From Ensifer sp. BR816 (GTDB lineage: Bacteria > Pseudomonadota > Alphaproteobacteria > Rhizobiales > Rhizobiaceae), in NCBI RefSeq assembly GCF_000378985.1, contig NZ_KB905370.1, positions 186,001 to 250,000 on the forward strand: a stretch of 64,000 nt of DNA. The letters run 5' to 3'. This document shows positions 18,203-25,107 of the stretch, in pieces. The stretch's first letter is position 1, and the number at the start of each line of letters is the position of its first letter. The position numbers were made by a program, and so were the translations under genes. The notes beneath the pieces are model-generated. The model was not told where the DNA came from and did not search any database. It worked only from the letters and a program-made list of their open reading frames with translations.

Positions 18203-18392
18203 TCGAACCCCCATTGCGTGTACTACCCTCGCGCAGCACTATAGATGAAATTGCCGTTCGCGCGCGTTGCACGAGCGTTGCACACCCATCAGTGGTGTTG
18301 CGAGATAGTTTTCGCCAATTGTCGCTTGCGAAACTTAAGCTCGTTCGCGGGCCGCTTCAGTTCCTTTCGGCACAGGGGCTGCGAGCGCGCCA

Positions 18393-18496
18393 CTACCGCG
18401 CCGTGCGTCTTGCCAGACGCACAAAGGACGCTGTAGCACTTTGAACTGCTGCATGTTTTTCAGCTTGGATCGACTTCGATTCAAGGAAACACGCAG
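18393..18496 (-). repeat. Composite two-hairpin repeat, copy C (inverted orientation)
   Basis: Read on the minus strand it matches the other copies: outer arms CTACAGCG/CGCGGTAG (18393-18436) and a 7-bp inner stem TGCGTCT/AGACGCA. On the side corresponding to hairpin 1 there is an imperfect TTGGATCGA/TCGATTCAA hairpin (about 18464-18487). It ends a few bases after the YcaO stop codon. Confidence 0.75.
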
Positions 18497-18500
18497 TCGC

Positions 18501-19712
18501 TCACGACGCAATCGCCTTCGATAGTGCACGCGGCCCGAAGCGACGCGCCCGCTCGCCGTCCGGATTCTCAAGATCCGGCACGATCACCTTGACGACGGCG
18601 AAGGGCAGATCGCCGCGCGTGAGGGGAACCGCGATGACCGACCGCACACCCGCCTTCGTGACGCAGGAGATGACATGGTTCAGCAAAGCATCGACATGCA
18701 TGCGGATGGGAGCCCCCGGAGCCGCGGTCGATCTCGGCGCGGCGAGGAAGGCGCGCCGCGTCGACTCCGGCAATGGCCGGCAGAAGGTCTCGGCGTAGAC
18801 GTCGTCGCGGGCGCCGCCGATATAGGTGAGTCGCGACTGTGCCGCCTCCGTCACCGCCCGGATTGCGGCCCGGATGGCCGAAGGGTGTGCCCCGCAACCG
18901 CTCGTCACCTCGACGAAGCGGAGGTTGCCGGCGGTCGCGGTGCCGCGCAGACCGAGCAGCGCCAGGTAGCACGGGATACCGGTGTCGCTGGTAACGTCGA
19001 AAAGCCGCAATTCGAGCTCGGCCGCCCGGATGCGGCCGACGAGCGCGTCGAGCGCCGGATCGTCAAGATCCTCGGGGACGACGCATGCCCGGTCGCGGGC
19101 GTTCTGGCCGGACACCCGCCAGAGGATATGCGCGTCGCGCTCGACCCGCTCGAGCAGGCCGTGCAGGATCGCCTCCGGCATGGTGTTTCCCGATGCCAGC
19201 CCGTCCGAGGACATCCAGAAGCGCGAGGCCCGCGTGCGGTCGAGCAGCACCGCCTCGAGCGGGACGAAGGCGTCGTGGCCGGAGATCAGATCCACGCCGC
19301 GGACCCATTCGATTTTCTCGTCCGGCCGAATATCGTTCTGGCCGGCGGCGATCAGCGCGTCGAGCCGGTCGAACGTCCGGCCCGACGCGCGCAGATTGTC
19401 TGCTGTCTCCACGACCGTGTCGACGGCCGGCTCGCCCGCGACTGCCCGCTCAAGCGCCTCCATGACTGCGGATGCACGCGCATCCGCATCCGTCAGCCCC
19501 TTGCCCTGCGCGACGACGATCGACCGGGAATTCGGCGCATAGGCGCACCACACCGGGATGCCGACCTTATCGAGGCCCGTATGCCGGGCGATGCGCGTCA
19601 CGCCGAACGCCGCGAGACAAGGTCGAATGCGATCGAATGTTTCCTCCGGGGTGCACACCCTGTCGGAATAGTCATGATGCGAACCAGACCACCCGGCCTC
19701 TTGGCAGATCAA
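18501..19712 (-). CDS. YcaO-domain ATP-dependent enzyme
   Basis: A 403-aa YcaO protein. YcaO enzymes use ATP to activate amide backbones, giving azolines, thioamides or amidines in RiPP peptides. Conserved ATP/Mg-site blocks are present: ASAVMEALERA (residues 80-90) and GLASGNTMPEAILHGLLERV, followed by ERDA (to residue 194). The C-terminus lacks the Pro-rich tail of azoline-forming enzymes. The only plausible start is a TTG at 19712 that overlaps the stop of the small gene upstream (TTGA), implying coupled translation. No TfuA, E1-like partner or dehydrogenase is adjacent. It could be a RiPP enzyme or a stand-alone YcaO. Confidence 0.85.
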   Translation of the reverse strand: MICQEAGWSGSHHDYSDRVCTPEETFDRIRPCLAAFGVTRIARHTGLDKVGIPVWCAYAPNSRSIVVAQGKGLTDADARASAVMEALERAVAGEPAVDTVVETADNLRASGRTFDRLDALIAAGQNDIRPDEKIEWVRGVDLISGHDAFVPLEAVLLDRTRASRFWMSSDGLASGNTMPEAILHGLLERVERDAHILWRVSGQNARDRACVVPEDLDDPALDALVGRIRAAELELRLFDVTSDTGIPCYLALLGLRGTATAGNLRFVEVTSGCGAHPSAIRAAIRAVTEAAQSRLTYIGGARDDVYAETFCRPLPESTRRAFLAAPRSTAAPGAPIRMHVDALLNHVISCVTKAGVRSVIAVPLTRGDLPFAVVKVIVPDLENPDGERARRFGPRALSKAIAS

Positions 19713-19924
19713 GAGTCGACGTGACCGGCAAAGACGTCATCGACCGACCCTACGGCTATGGCGAGATCGACATTGTTGACGAAGGTACTGCCCAACTGCC
19801 GAAAGCCGTTGACGGTTGCCAGATCGCCCCTCACCTGATCGAGCGGCGTTACCGTCCCGTTTCCAAGGTCGGCGATCCACAAGCCCGGTTCCCCCGGAAT
19901 TCCAATCACAACGACTTTGCTCAT
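19709..19924 (-). CDS. 71-aa small protein coupled to YcaO; possible peptide substrate or partner
   Basis: I do not recognise a family. The protein begins MSKVVVIGIPGEPGLWIADL, suggesting two or three short beta strands, and ends ...DVFAGHVDS. It has no Cys, few Ser/Thr, and several Gly and Asn. Its stop overlaps the TTG start of the YcaO gene by 4 bases, and it begins 22 bp after the SARP-like regulator on the same strand. Size and position fit either a RiPP precursor or a small recognition (RRE-like) partner. The absence of cysteine argues against thiazole formation. Confidence 0.65.
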   Translation of the reverse strand: MSKVVVIGIPGEPGLWIADLGNGTVTPLDQVRGDLATVNGFRQLGSTFVNNVDLAIAVGSVDDVFAGHVDS

Positions 19925-19946
19925 ACTATTCCCCCCACGCTCCGAT

Positions 19947-21767
19947 TTAGAAACCCGCCTTCTTCAGGCCCTCACGATAGAGATCCTTCTGCCATTGTTC
20001 CTTGAAGGGAATGACGGCGAGCCATTTGTCGACATCAAAAGTGGGATTGACCTTCAGGGCCCGCATCCTGTGCTGGCGGGCCTTTTTGCGGTCCCCGAGC
20101 ATCGCCCAACTTGCGGCGACGATCCTGTCTGCCGGCGACTTTTCCTTCATGTCTTGGGCAAAGCCGATGGCCTGCTTGTATTCCCCGAGAAAATAGCTGG
20201 CACCCGCTGCACTCCAAAGATAGGCGTCAGGCGCCAGCGGATTGAGGGATATCGCCTGGCCAAGCTTTTCCAAGGCCTCGCCAGGTCGGGAGGCATGAAC
20301 GAGCGTATCTGCGTGGCTGTAGAGAACATCGGCATAGTGCGGGCTCAACTGCTCGGCGCGATCCAGCGCTGCCAGGCTTTCATCGAGGTCGCCCTGATAA
20401 AGCTTGACCACGCCGACTTCGCGATGAGCGGTGGGCAGGACCTCGTTGCTCTTGATCGCGTCCTTTGCGTGCCGCTCCGCCAAGGACAGGAGTTCACCGT
20501 CGGCCCGCGCAGTCAGCAGCCATTCGGTCGCATAAGTGCGCGCGATGCCGCTCAGCGCCGGCGCAAAATCCTGCTTGTGCTTCAGTGCAACTCGGAAGTC
20601 ATGACGCGCCCGGCGAACCTCGGGCAGGCCAAGACCCGAGAGATGCCTGAGCCCGCCGAGATAAGCGTAATAGGCTTCGGGATGCGACAGATAGTCGAGG
20701 TGCTCCGGCCTCCCCGTCTCCACTTGCTCGGTCACGGCGCGCGCCACGTGATAGGCAATCTCCTGGCGCTGCTTAAGGAGGCCTGCAGGCGAAATCAGGA
20801 AGCGGTCTGCCCAGACGATTTGGTCGGATGGCAGGAAGATCAGCTGGGTGAATAGCCCTTGATCCGACATGCGGCAATCGAGCGCGTAGGTGACACCGTG
20901 CCGTTCGAGAAATGCTGCCTTGTCCTCTGCCTCGCGGATACGCTCGGCCGTATAAGGCGCGACGACGGTCATCGAGCGCAGGGCACAGAGGCCGATCGTT
21001 ATGTCCTCGATCACAGCCGCACTGACGGCGTGGAGCAACGGGTCACTGCCAAATGCGGCGGGCGGAAGCAGTGCAACGCGGGGGAGCGGTGCGGTTTCGG
21101 GCGCGCTCGCTTCCGCTTCCGCCTCACCGGCGCCATGCCACAGCCATACCTTGGCAGGCGGGCGACCGCCGTCGAGTGATGGGCCGTGACTGACCCGTTG
21201 CAGGATTTCGCGAACGGCGGTGTCCCCCGGATCGAGTTCCAGCAGATGCACGCAGGCCGAGCGCAGCATCGAGCGGTCGGCAGAACGCTGTTCCACATCG
21301 ATAAGCGCACCGCGAAGCCGGTCCGTAAACCGCCGCCGCTTTTCCAGCACCCAGTCCGTATAGCGCCCGGACGGCAAGTCCGCAGTTCCCAGAAACGTGT
21401 CGCGCCAAAGCGTAAGGATGCTGCGGAATGTCTCCTCCGAGCTGTTCACCGTCTCGAAATCAGCGACATCGCAGGAGATCAGCCCGAGCGCCACCTCCGA
21501 TTCCGTTGCGGACACGACGGCTCCAGCGCGCGTGACCAGATGCTGCATGCGCCACAGCGTCGAGCGCAGATTCTTGAAGGCCACGCTTTTTTCCCTGTCC
21601 GGCCAGATCATGGTCGCAAGCTTCTCGCGGGTCGCGACCTTCTGCCCGGACGCCGAGAGATAGGCGAGGATCAACAGGCCGCGCTCGGGGCACGCGACAA
21701 CCGCGCCGGTGGTATCGACCAGCCGCAACTCTCCAAAGGTCTGAAGGTGATAGCCCGCCCCCGTCAC
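19947..21767 (-). CDS. SARP-like regulator with TPR repeats
   Basis: About 606 aa. The N-terminus holds an OmpR/SARP-type winged HTH (FGELRLVDTTGAVV, then ILAYLSASGQKVATREKLAT, IWPD, NLRSTLWRM), followed by a BTAD-like helical region. A middle alpha/beta domain resembles the TolB-like part of CadC/adenylate-cyclase-type regulators (VALLPPAAF, FLERHGVTYALDC), and the C-terminal 250 residues form TPR-type helices (AYYAYLGGLRHLSG onward). GAGG lies 5 bases before GTG 21767; GTG 21773 is an alternative. It lies directly behind an XRE gene and ahead of the small protein and YcaO genes, all on one strand, so it probably controls this operon. Confidence 0.8.
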   Translation of the reverse strand: MTGAGYHLQTFGELRLVDTTGAVVACPERGLLILAYLSASGQKVATREKLATMIWPDREKSVAFKNLRSTLWRMQHLVTRAGAVVSATESEVALGLISCDVADFETVNSSEETFRSILTLWRDTFLGTADLPSGRYTDWVLEKRRRFTDRLRGALIDVEQRSADRSMLRSACVHLLELDPGDTAVREILQRVSHGPSLDGGRPPAKVWLWHGAGEAEAEASAPETAPLPRVALLPPAAFGSDPLLHAVSAAVIEDITIGLCALRSMTVVAPYTAERIREAEDKAAFLERHGVTYALDCRMSDQGLFTQLIFLPSDQIVWADRFLISPAGLLKQRQEIAYHVARAVTEQVETGRPEHLDYLSHPEAYYAYLGGLRHLSGLGLPEVRRARHDFRVALKHKQDFAPALSGIARTYATEWLLTARADGELLSLAERHAKDAIKSNEVLPTAHREVGVVKLYQGDLDESLAALDRAEQLSPHYADVLYSHADTLVHASRPGEALEKLGQAISLNPLAPDAYLWSAAGASYFLGEYKQAIGFAQDMKEKSPADRIVAASWAMLGDRKKARQHRMRALKVNPTFDVDKWLAVIPFKEQWQKDLYREGLKKAGF

Positions 21768-21774
21768 GATCACC

Positions 21775-22164
21775 TCAACCGGCCGATAGGCCCAGGGTCC
21801 TGCCGCCCCAAAGGGTGGGCAGGACAGCGCGCCTCCGTCGAGGCATCTCCGATGGAAACACCGTCGATTTGCTCCTACGCGGCTCCGCAACTGTCTTCGG
21901 CAATCCGCCGCCCGCCGGCGCCGGCATCTCCTCGAAGAACCACGAAAAATGTACTTGCAGAACCTCCGCCGTCATCAGCAAGTGGACCGCACACACTCGG
22001 CGCATCCCTTGTTCATATCGCCGGACCTGCGCGGCCGTGACACCAAGCGCCGCCGCAAGAGTTTCCTCGCCCATTCCCAGCACCTTGCGGCGCAGCCGAA
22101 TACGACGACCGATGAATGCGTCAATGGCGTTGGGCTGGCTGACCACTTTTTCGACTCCGCGCAT
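21775..22164 (-). CDS. XRE-type HTH regulator
   Basis: About 129 aa. A Cro/CI-type HTH fills the N-terminal half: IDAFIGRRIRLRRKVLGMGE, then AAALGVTAAQVRRYEQG. A short acidic and Pro-rich segment (FFEEMPAPAGGG) and a basic tail follow. ATG 22164 is used; a GTG about 7 codons later is preceded by GGAG and is a good alternative. Its stop lies within 8 bp of the start of the SARP-like gene, so it heads the XRE-SARP-small protein-YcaO operon. Confidence 0.75.
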   Translation of the reverse strand: MRGVEKVVSQPNAIDAFIGRRIRLRRKVLGMGEETLAAALGVTAAQVRRYEQGMRRVCAVHLLMTAEVLQVHFSWFFEEMPAPAGGGLPKTVAEPRRSKSTVFPSEMPRRRRAVLPTLWGGRTLGLSAG

Positions 22165-22322
22165 GAATGGCTGGCTGCTTATCTTCAAGGATGCTTGAAA
22201 AGCAAAACCGATGCAACTCGGAGCTTTGCGTGATGCACAAGGTTCTCGTCTGCGTTTTGAGGCGTTGCTTGCATTGTCGCCAGTGCTAAGAGGCAATCCA
22301 ATGCCTCTCGACGCGCAATCCG

Positions 22323-22353
22323 AAGCTAACCCCGCACGAGGCGGGGTTAGCTT
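22323..22353. terminator. Strong hairpin downstream of csbD
   Basis: AAGCTAACCCCGC and GCGGGGTTAGCTT form a perfect 13-bp stem around a 5-base loop, 9 bp past the csbD stop. There is no T-run on either side, so it is either a factor-dependent terminator or a 3' stabilising hairpin. Confidence 0.6.
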
Positions 22354-22361
22354 CTCGAGTA

Positions 22362-22568
22362 TCAATTCCAGGTTTGTCGGTCATACCAGTCGTCGAGATC
22401 CCGTCTGATGAGATCCCTCTCGATGCCGTACCGCTCCTGGATCTTGCCCTCGAGCTGATCGAGGTTACCGTCGATCTGGTCAAGATCATCGTCAGTCAAT
22501 CTGCCCCACTGCTCCTTGATCTTGCCCTTCACCTGTTTCCAGTTTCCTTCGACGCGATTCCAATCCAT
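22362..22568 (-). CDS. CsbD-family stress protein
   Basis: A 68-aa CsbD-like protein with the family opening MDWNRVEGNWKQVKGKIKEQ, WGRLTDDDLDQIDG and GKIQERYGI. These small, highly charged helical proteins accumulate under general or envelope stress; their molecular role is unknown. GGAGG lies 7 bases before the ATG at 22568. It is divergent from nuoH and is followed by a strong hairpin. Confidence 0.9.
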   Translation of the reverse strand: MDWNRVEGNWKQVKGKIKEQWGRLTDDDLDQIDGNLDQLEGKIQERYGIERDLIRRDLDDWYDRQTWN

Positions 22569-22847
22569 GCCATTTCCTCCTGGCTTGGTGACTGTCATGT
22601 GAAGGAAACTCGCGATGGCGGCATTTGGTTCATTCGGGCTCGGAGAACGATAAGCCCGACAGGAACGAAACTGCATCTCGGTGCATTTATTCGGCAAGTA
22701 CGGAGGCCCAACCGCAACGCCCATCCAGGCCGGGTCTCCTCCGGGTGGGCAACCGCATCCGCAGAGACAGATGATGCCGAGCTAGTGTATAGTCGAAGCG
22801 AAAGTCCCTTCGCGCGTTTCAACCCTTAGAAGAAGTAGCCGCGGATC

Positions 22848-23834
22848 ATGGAGCTTGTCGTCGCCCTTGCCCTGATCGTCTTCAAGGTCGCGTTGCTGAT
22901 TGCGATCCTCCTGCTCTTGCCCTTGCCGCTGACCTGGCTGGAGCGCAAGGTCGCCGGACACATCCAGCAGCGGATGGGGCCGATGCGCGTGGGGTGGCAC
23001 GGGTTGCTGCAGCCGGTGGCGGACGGAATCAAGCTCCTGACCAAAGAGGACCACATCCCGGCCGAATCCGACCGCTTCCTGTTCAAACTGGCGCCGATCC
23101 TGGCGCTCGCGCCGCCTTTTGTGGTGTTCGTCGCGATCCCCTTCGGGGAGAGCGTCTCGGTCCTCGGCAACGAGATCACGCTCTACGTATCCAACATGAA
23201 CGTGGCGCTCCTCTTCGTCTTCGCTGTGATCGGGCTGGAGGTCTATGGCGTCATCATCGGCGGCTGGGCGGCAAACAGCAAATACGCGGTCCTCGGCAGC
23301 CTCAGGACCTGCGCGCAGATGATCAGCTACGAGATCCCGATGGGGTTTGCGGTCATCGGCGTCGTCATGCTGGCGCAGTCCATGAGCCTGCTCGAGATCG
23401 TGCGGGCCCAGGCCGATGTCTGGAACATCGTCTACCAGCCGATCGGCTTTTTCGTCTTCTTCGTCGCAGGGCTCGCCGAGGCGCAACGCATTCCCTTCGA
23501 TCTGGCTGAAGCGGAAGGCGATCTGGGAGCCGGCTTCCACACTGAATACAGCGGCATCCGTTTCGCGTTCTTCATGGTCAGCGAATACGTCATCGTGCTC
23601 CTGGTGTCGGTCCTCACAGTTATTCTGTTTTTCGGCGGCTGGAACGGCGTACTGATCCCGTTGCCGCCGCTCCTCTGGTTTGGGCTCAAAGTGGCGTTCT
23701 TCATCTATTTGTTCATTTGGTTCCGCTTTACTTTCCCCCGCTACCGCTACGACCAGTTGATGGCAATCGGATGGAAAGTCTTGCTTCCTCTCTCGATGGC
23801 GAACATAATCATAACCGGTATTGCTTTCGCTTGA
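22848..23834 (+). CDS. nuoH: NADH-quinone oxidoreductase subunit H
   Basis: A 328-aa integral membrane protein with about eight helices and the NuoH hallmarks: TWLERKVAGHIQQRMGPMRV, LLQPVADGIKLLTKED, SYEIPMG and the AEAQRIPFDLAEAEGDLGAG quinone-cavity loop. It links the peripheral arm to the proton-pumping arm of complex I. It and nuoI are on the plus strand, while the other nuo genes are on the minus strand, so the complex depends on two converging units. A composite hairpin repeat follows. Confidence 0.96.
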   Translation: MELVVALALIVFKVALLIAILLLLPLPLTWLERKVAGHIQQRMGPMRVGWHGLLQPVADGIKLLTKEDHIPAESDRFLFKLAPILALAPPFVVFVAIPFGESVSVLGNEITLYVSNMNVALLFVFAVIGLEVYGVIIGGWAANSKYAVLGSLRTCAQMISYEIPMGFAVIGVVMLAQSMSLLEIVRAQADVWNIVYQPIGFFVFFVAGLAEAQRIPFDLAEAEGDLGAGFHTEYSGIRFAFFMVSEYVIVLLVSVLTVILFFGGWNGVLIPLPPLLWFGLKVAFFIYLFIWFRFTFPRYRYDQLMAIGWKVLLPLSMANIIITGIAFA

Positions 23835-23859
23835 GGGGCCTCAGCAGCTCCACGGCATG

Positions 23860-23918
23860 TAGCAATTCAAAGAGTTACAGCGGCCTTGGTCCGTCTTGGT
23901 AGACGCACGGCGCTGTAG
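23860..23918 (+). repeat. Composite repeat, copy D, between nuoH and nuoI
   Basis: The linker AGCAATTCAAAG precedes a hairpin with outer arms TTACAGCG (23875-23882) and CGCTGTAG (23911-23918) and an inner stem GTCT/AGAC. The upstream hairpin 1 is missing. It lies inside the nuoH-nuoI transcript. Confidence 0.75.
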
Positions 23919-23930
23919 AGCGGGGCGGCG

Positions 23931-24497
23931 ATGTCGCGCGCATGGGACACAATTGGAACATGGATCGGCTGGACGTTCTTTTCCGACCTGGCGAGCGGCT
24001 TGACCCTGACCTTTGGCTATATGTTCTCAAAGTCCGTGACCATGCAGTACCCGGACAAGGAGAAATGGCTGCCCTATTCCCGCTATCGCGGGCATCACTT
24101 CCTGAAACGTGACGAAGAGGGCGAGATCAAGTGCGTGGCCTGCGAACTCTGCGCGCGGATCTGTCCCTGTTACTGCATCGAAGTCGTCCCCTACGAGGAC
24201 GAGAAGGGCAACCGTCGCCCGGCCAAGTTCGAGATCGACACGGCCCGTTGCCTGTTCTGCGGATTGTGCGAGGACGCCTGTCCGGCGGATGCAATCGCAC
24301 TCGGTCAGCAATATGAATTCTCGAGTTTTTCTTCGCGCGACCTGGTGATCGGGCGTGACGACCTGCTCGCAAAGCCTGGCAAGGCGGCGACCGGCGGCGG
24401 CGTCGTCGCCGCGCGCCTGAACACCGAGAGGGACGTGCTGGTCGAGACGAACGAACGACAGGGCTACAATTGGTGGCGGAATATCCGGCGAAGGTGA
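23931..24497 (+). CDS. nuoI: NADH-quinone oxidoreductase subunit I
   Basis: A 188-aa protein with two [4Fe-4S] ligand sets for clusters N6a and N6b: C68, C71, C74, C78 and C107, C110, C113, C117. Two extra cysteines, C80 and C82, follow the first set (ICPCYCIEV), where most NuoI proteins have Ala or Val. The N-terminus is amphipathic and should lie on NuoH. The tail after residue 130 is longer than usual and ends with NWWRNIRRR. It follows nuoH after a 96-bp gap containing a hairpin repeat. Confidence 0.95.
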   Translation: MSRAWDTIGTWIGWTFFSDLASGLTLTFGYMFSKSVTMQYPDKEKWLPYSRYRGHHFLKRDEEGEIKCVACELCARICPCYCIEVVPYEDEKGNRRPAKFEIDTARCLFCGLCEDACPADAIALGQQYEFSSFSSRDLVIGRDDLLAKPGKAATGGGVVAARLNTERDVLVETNERQGYNWWRNIRRR

Positions 24498-24538
24498 GCG
24501 CGCGTCAGTCTGTCGAAGCCGGAACACCACCGCGCATT

Positions 24539-24632
24539 TCCTTGGATCGAAGCCGATCCAAGGATAGAACCAGGCGGCAGTTCAAAGTGCTACGGCGACC
24601 GTTTTGCACCTGAGAGACGCACGGCGCCGTGG
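24539..24632 (+). repeat. Composite two-hairpin repeat, copy E, between nuoI and the CBS gene
   Basis: Hairpin 1 has an 11-bp perfect stem TCCTTGGATCG/CGATCCAAGGA (24539-24564). Hairpin 2 has outer arms CTACGGCG (24590-24597) and CGCCGTGG (24625-24632), where the A-T pair of other copies is replaced by G-C, a compensatory change. Confidence 0.75.
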
Positions 24633-24646
24633 GAGAGGAGGCTCAG

Positions 24647-25087
24647 ATGTTTGTCGGCGAAATCGTGAAGAATAAAGGTGTCGGAGTGATCGCGGTCCCT
24701 CCCGATCAGCCGATGGTGGAAGTCCTGCGGCTGTTTCGCGACAGCAATATCGGCTTCGTGGTCGTCAGCCAATCGGCCGGGGAATACTTGGGCACGCTGT
24801 CGGAACGGGATTGCTGCAATGCGGTGGCCGAATACGGCGCCGAAGCGGCGATGATGCGGGTCGCCGACGTCATGAACCGCAGCGTGGCGATCTGTTCGAC
24901 AGAGGATTTGCTGCCCTTTGTGATGGCAATCATGACCCAGCGGCGTACCCGCCACGTGCTGGTCATGGAAGGTGAGGACGTTATCGGCGTGGTCAGCATC
25001 GGCGACGTGGTCAAACACCGGCTCGACGAAGCGCAGCGCACGGAGCAAGACCTGCACGACTATATTCGCGGGACCCATTATCACTGA
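24647..25087 (+). CDS. CBS-domain pair protein
   Basis: A 146-aa stand-alone protein of two CBS motifs: GVGVIAVPPDQPMVEVLRLF with SNIGFVVVSQ, then MNRSVAICSTEDLLPFVMAI with RRTRHVLVMEGEDVIGVVSI. CBS pairs bind adenine nucleotides or NAD-related ligands and regulate partner proteins. GGAGG lies 5 bases before ATG 24647. Following nuoH-nuoI on the same strand, it may link complex I use to the nucleotide pool; this is inference. Its stop lies 20 bp from the converging nuoG stop. Confidence 0.85.
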   Translation: MFVGEIVKNKGVGVIAVPPDQPMVEVLRLFRDSNIGFVVVSQSAGEYLGTLSERDCCNAVAEYGAEAAMMRVADVMNRSVAICSTEDLLPFVMAIMTQRRTRHVLVMEGEDVIGVVSIGDVVKHRLDEAQRTEQDLHDYIRGTHYH

Positions 25088-25107
25088 CGGTGTCGCGACA
25101 GCTGGGT

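Noticed and set aside
19709..19924. 71-aa protein as a TfuA partner of YcaO
   Set aside because: It is far too short and lacks the TfuA start and core; kept as an unassigned protein.
22323..22353. Intrinsic terminator with U-tract after csbD
   Set aside because: The stem is strong, but no T-run follows in either direction, so only a hairpin with possible terminator function is claimed.
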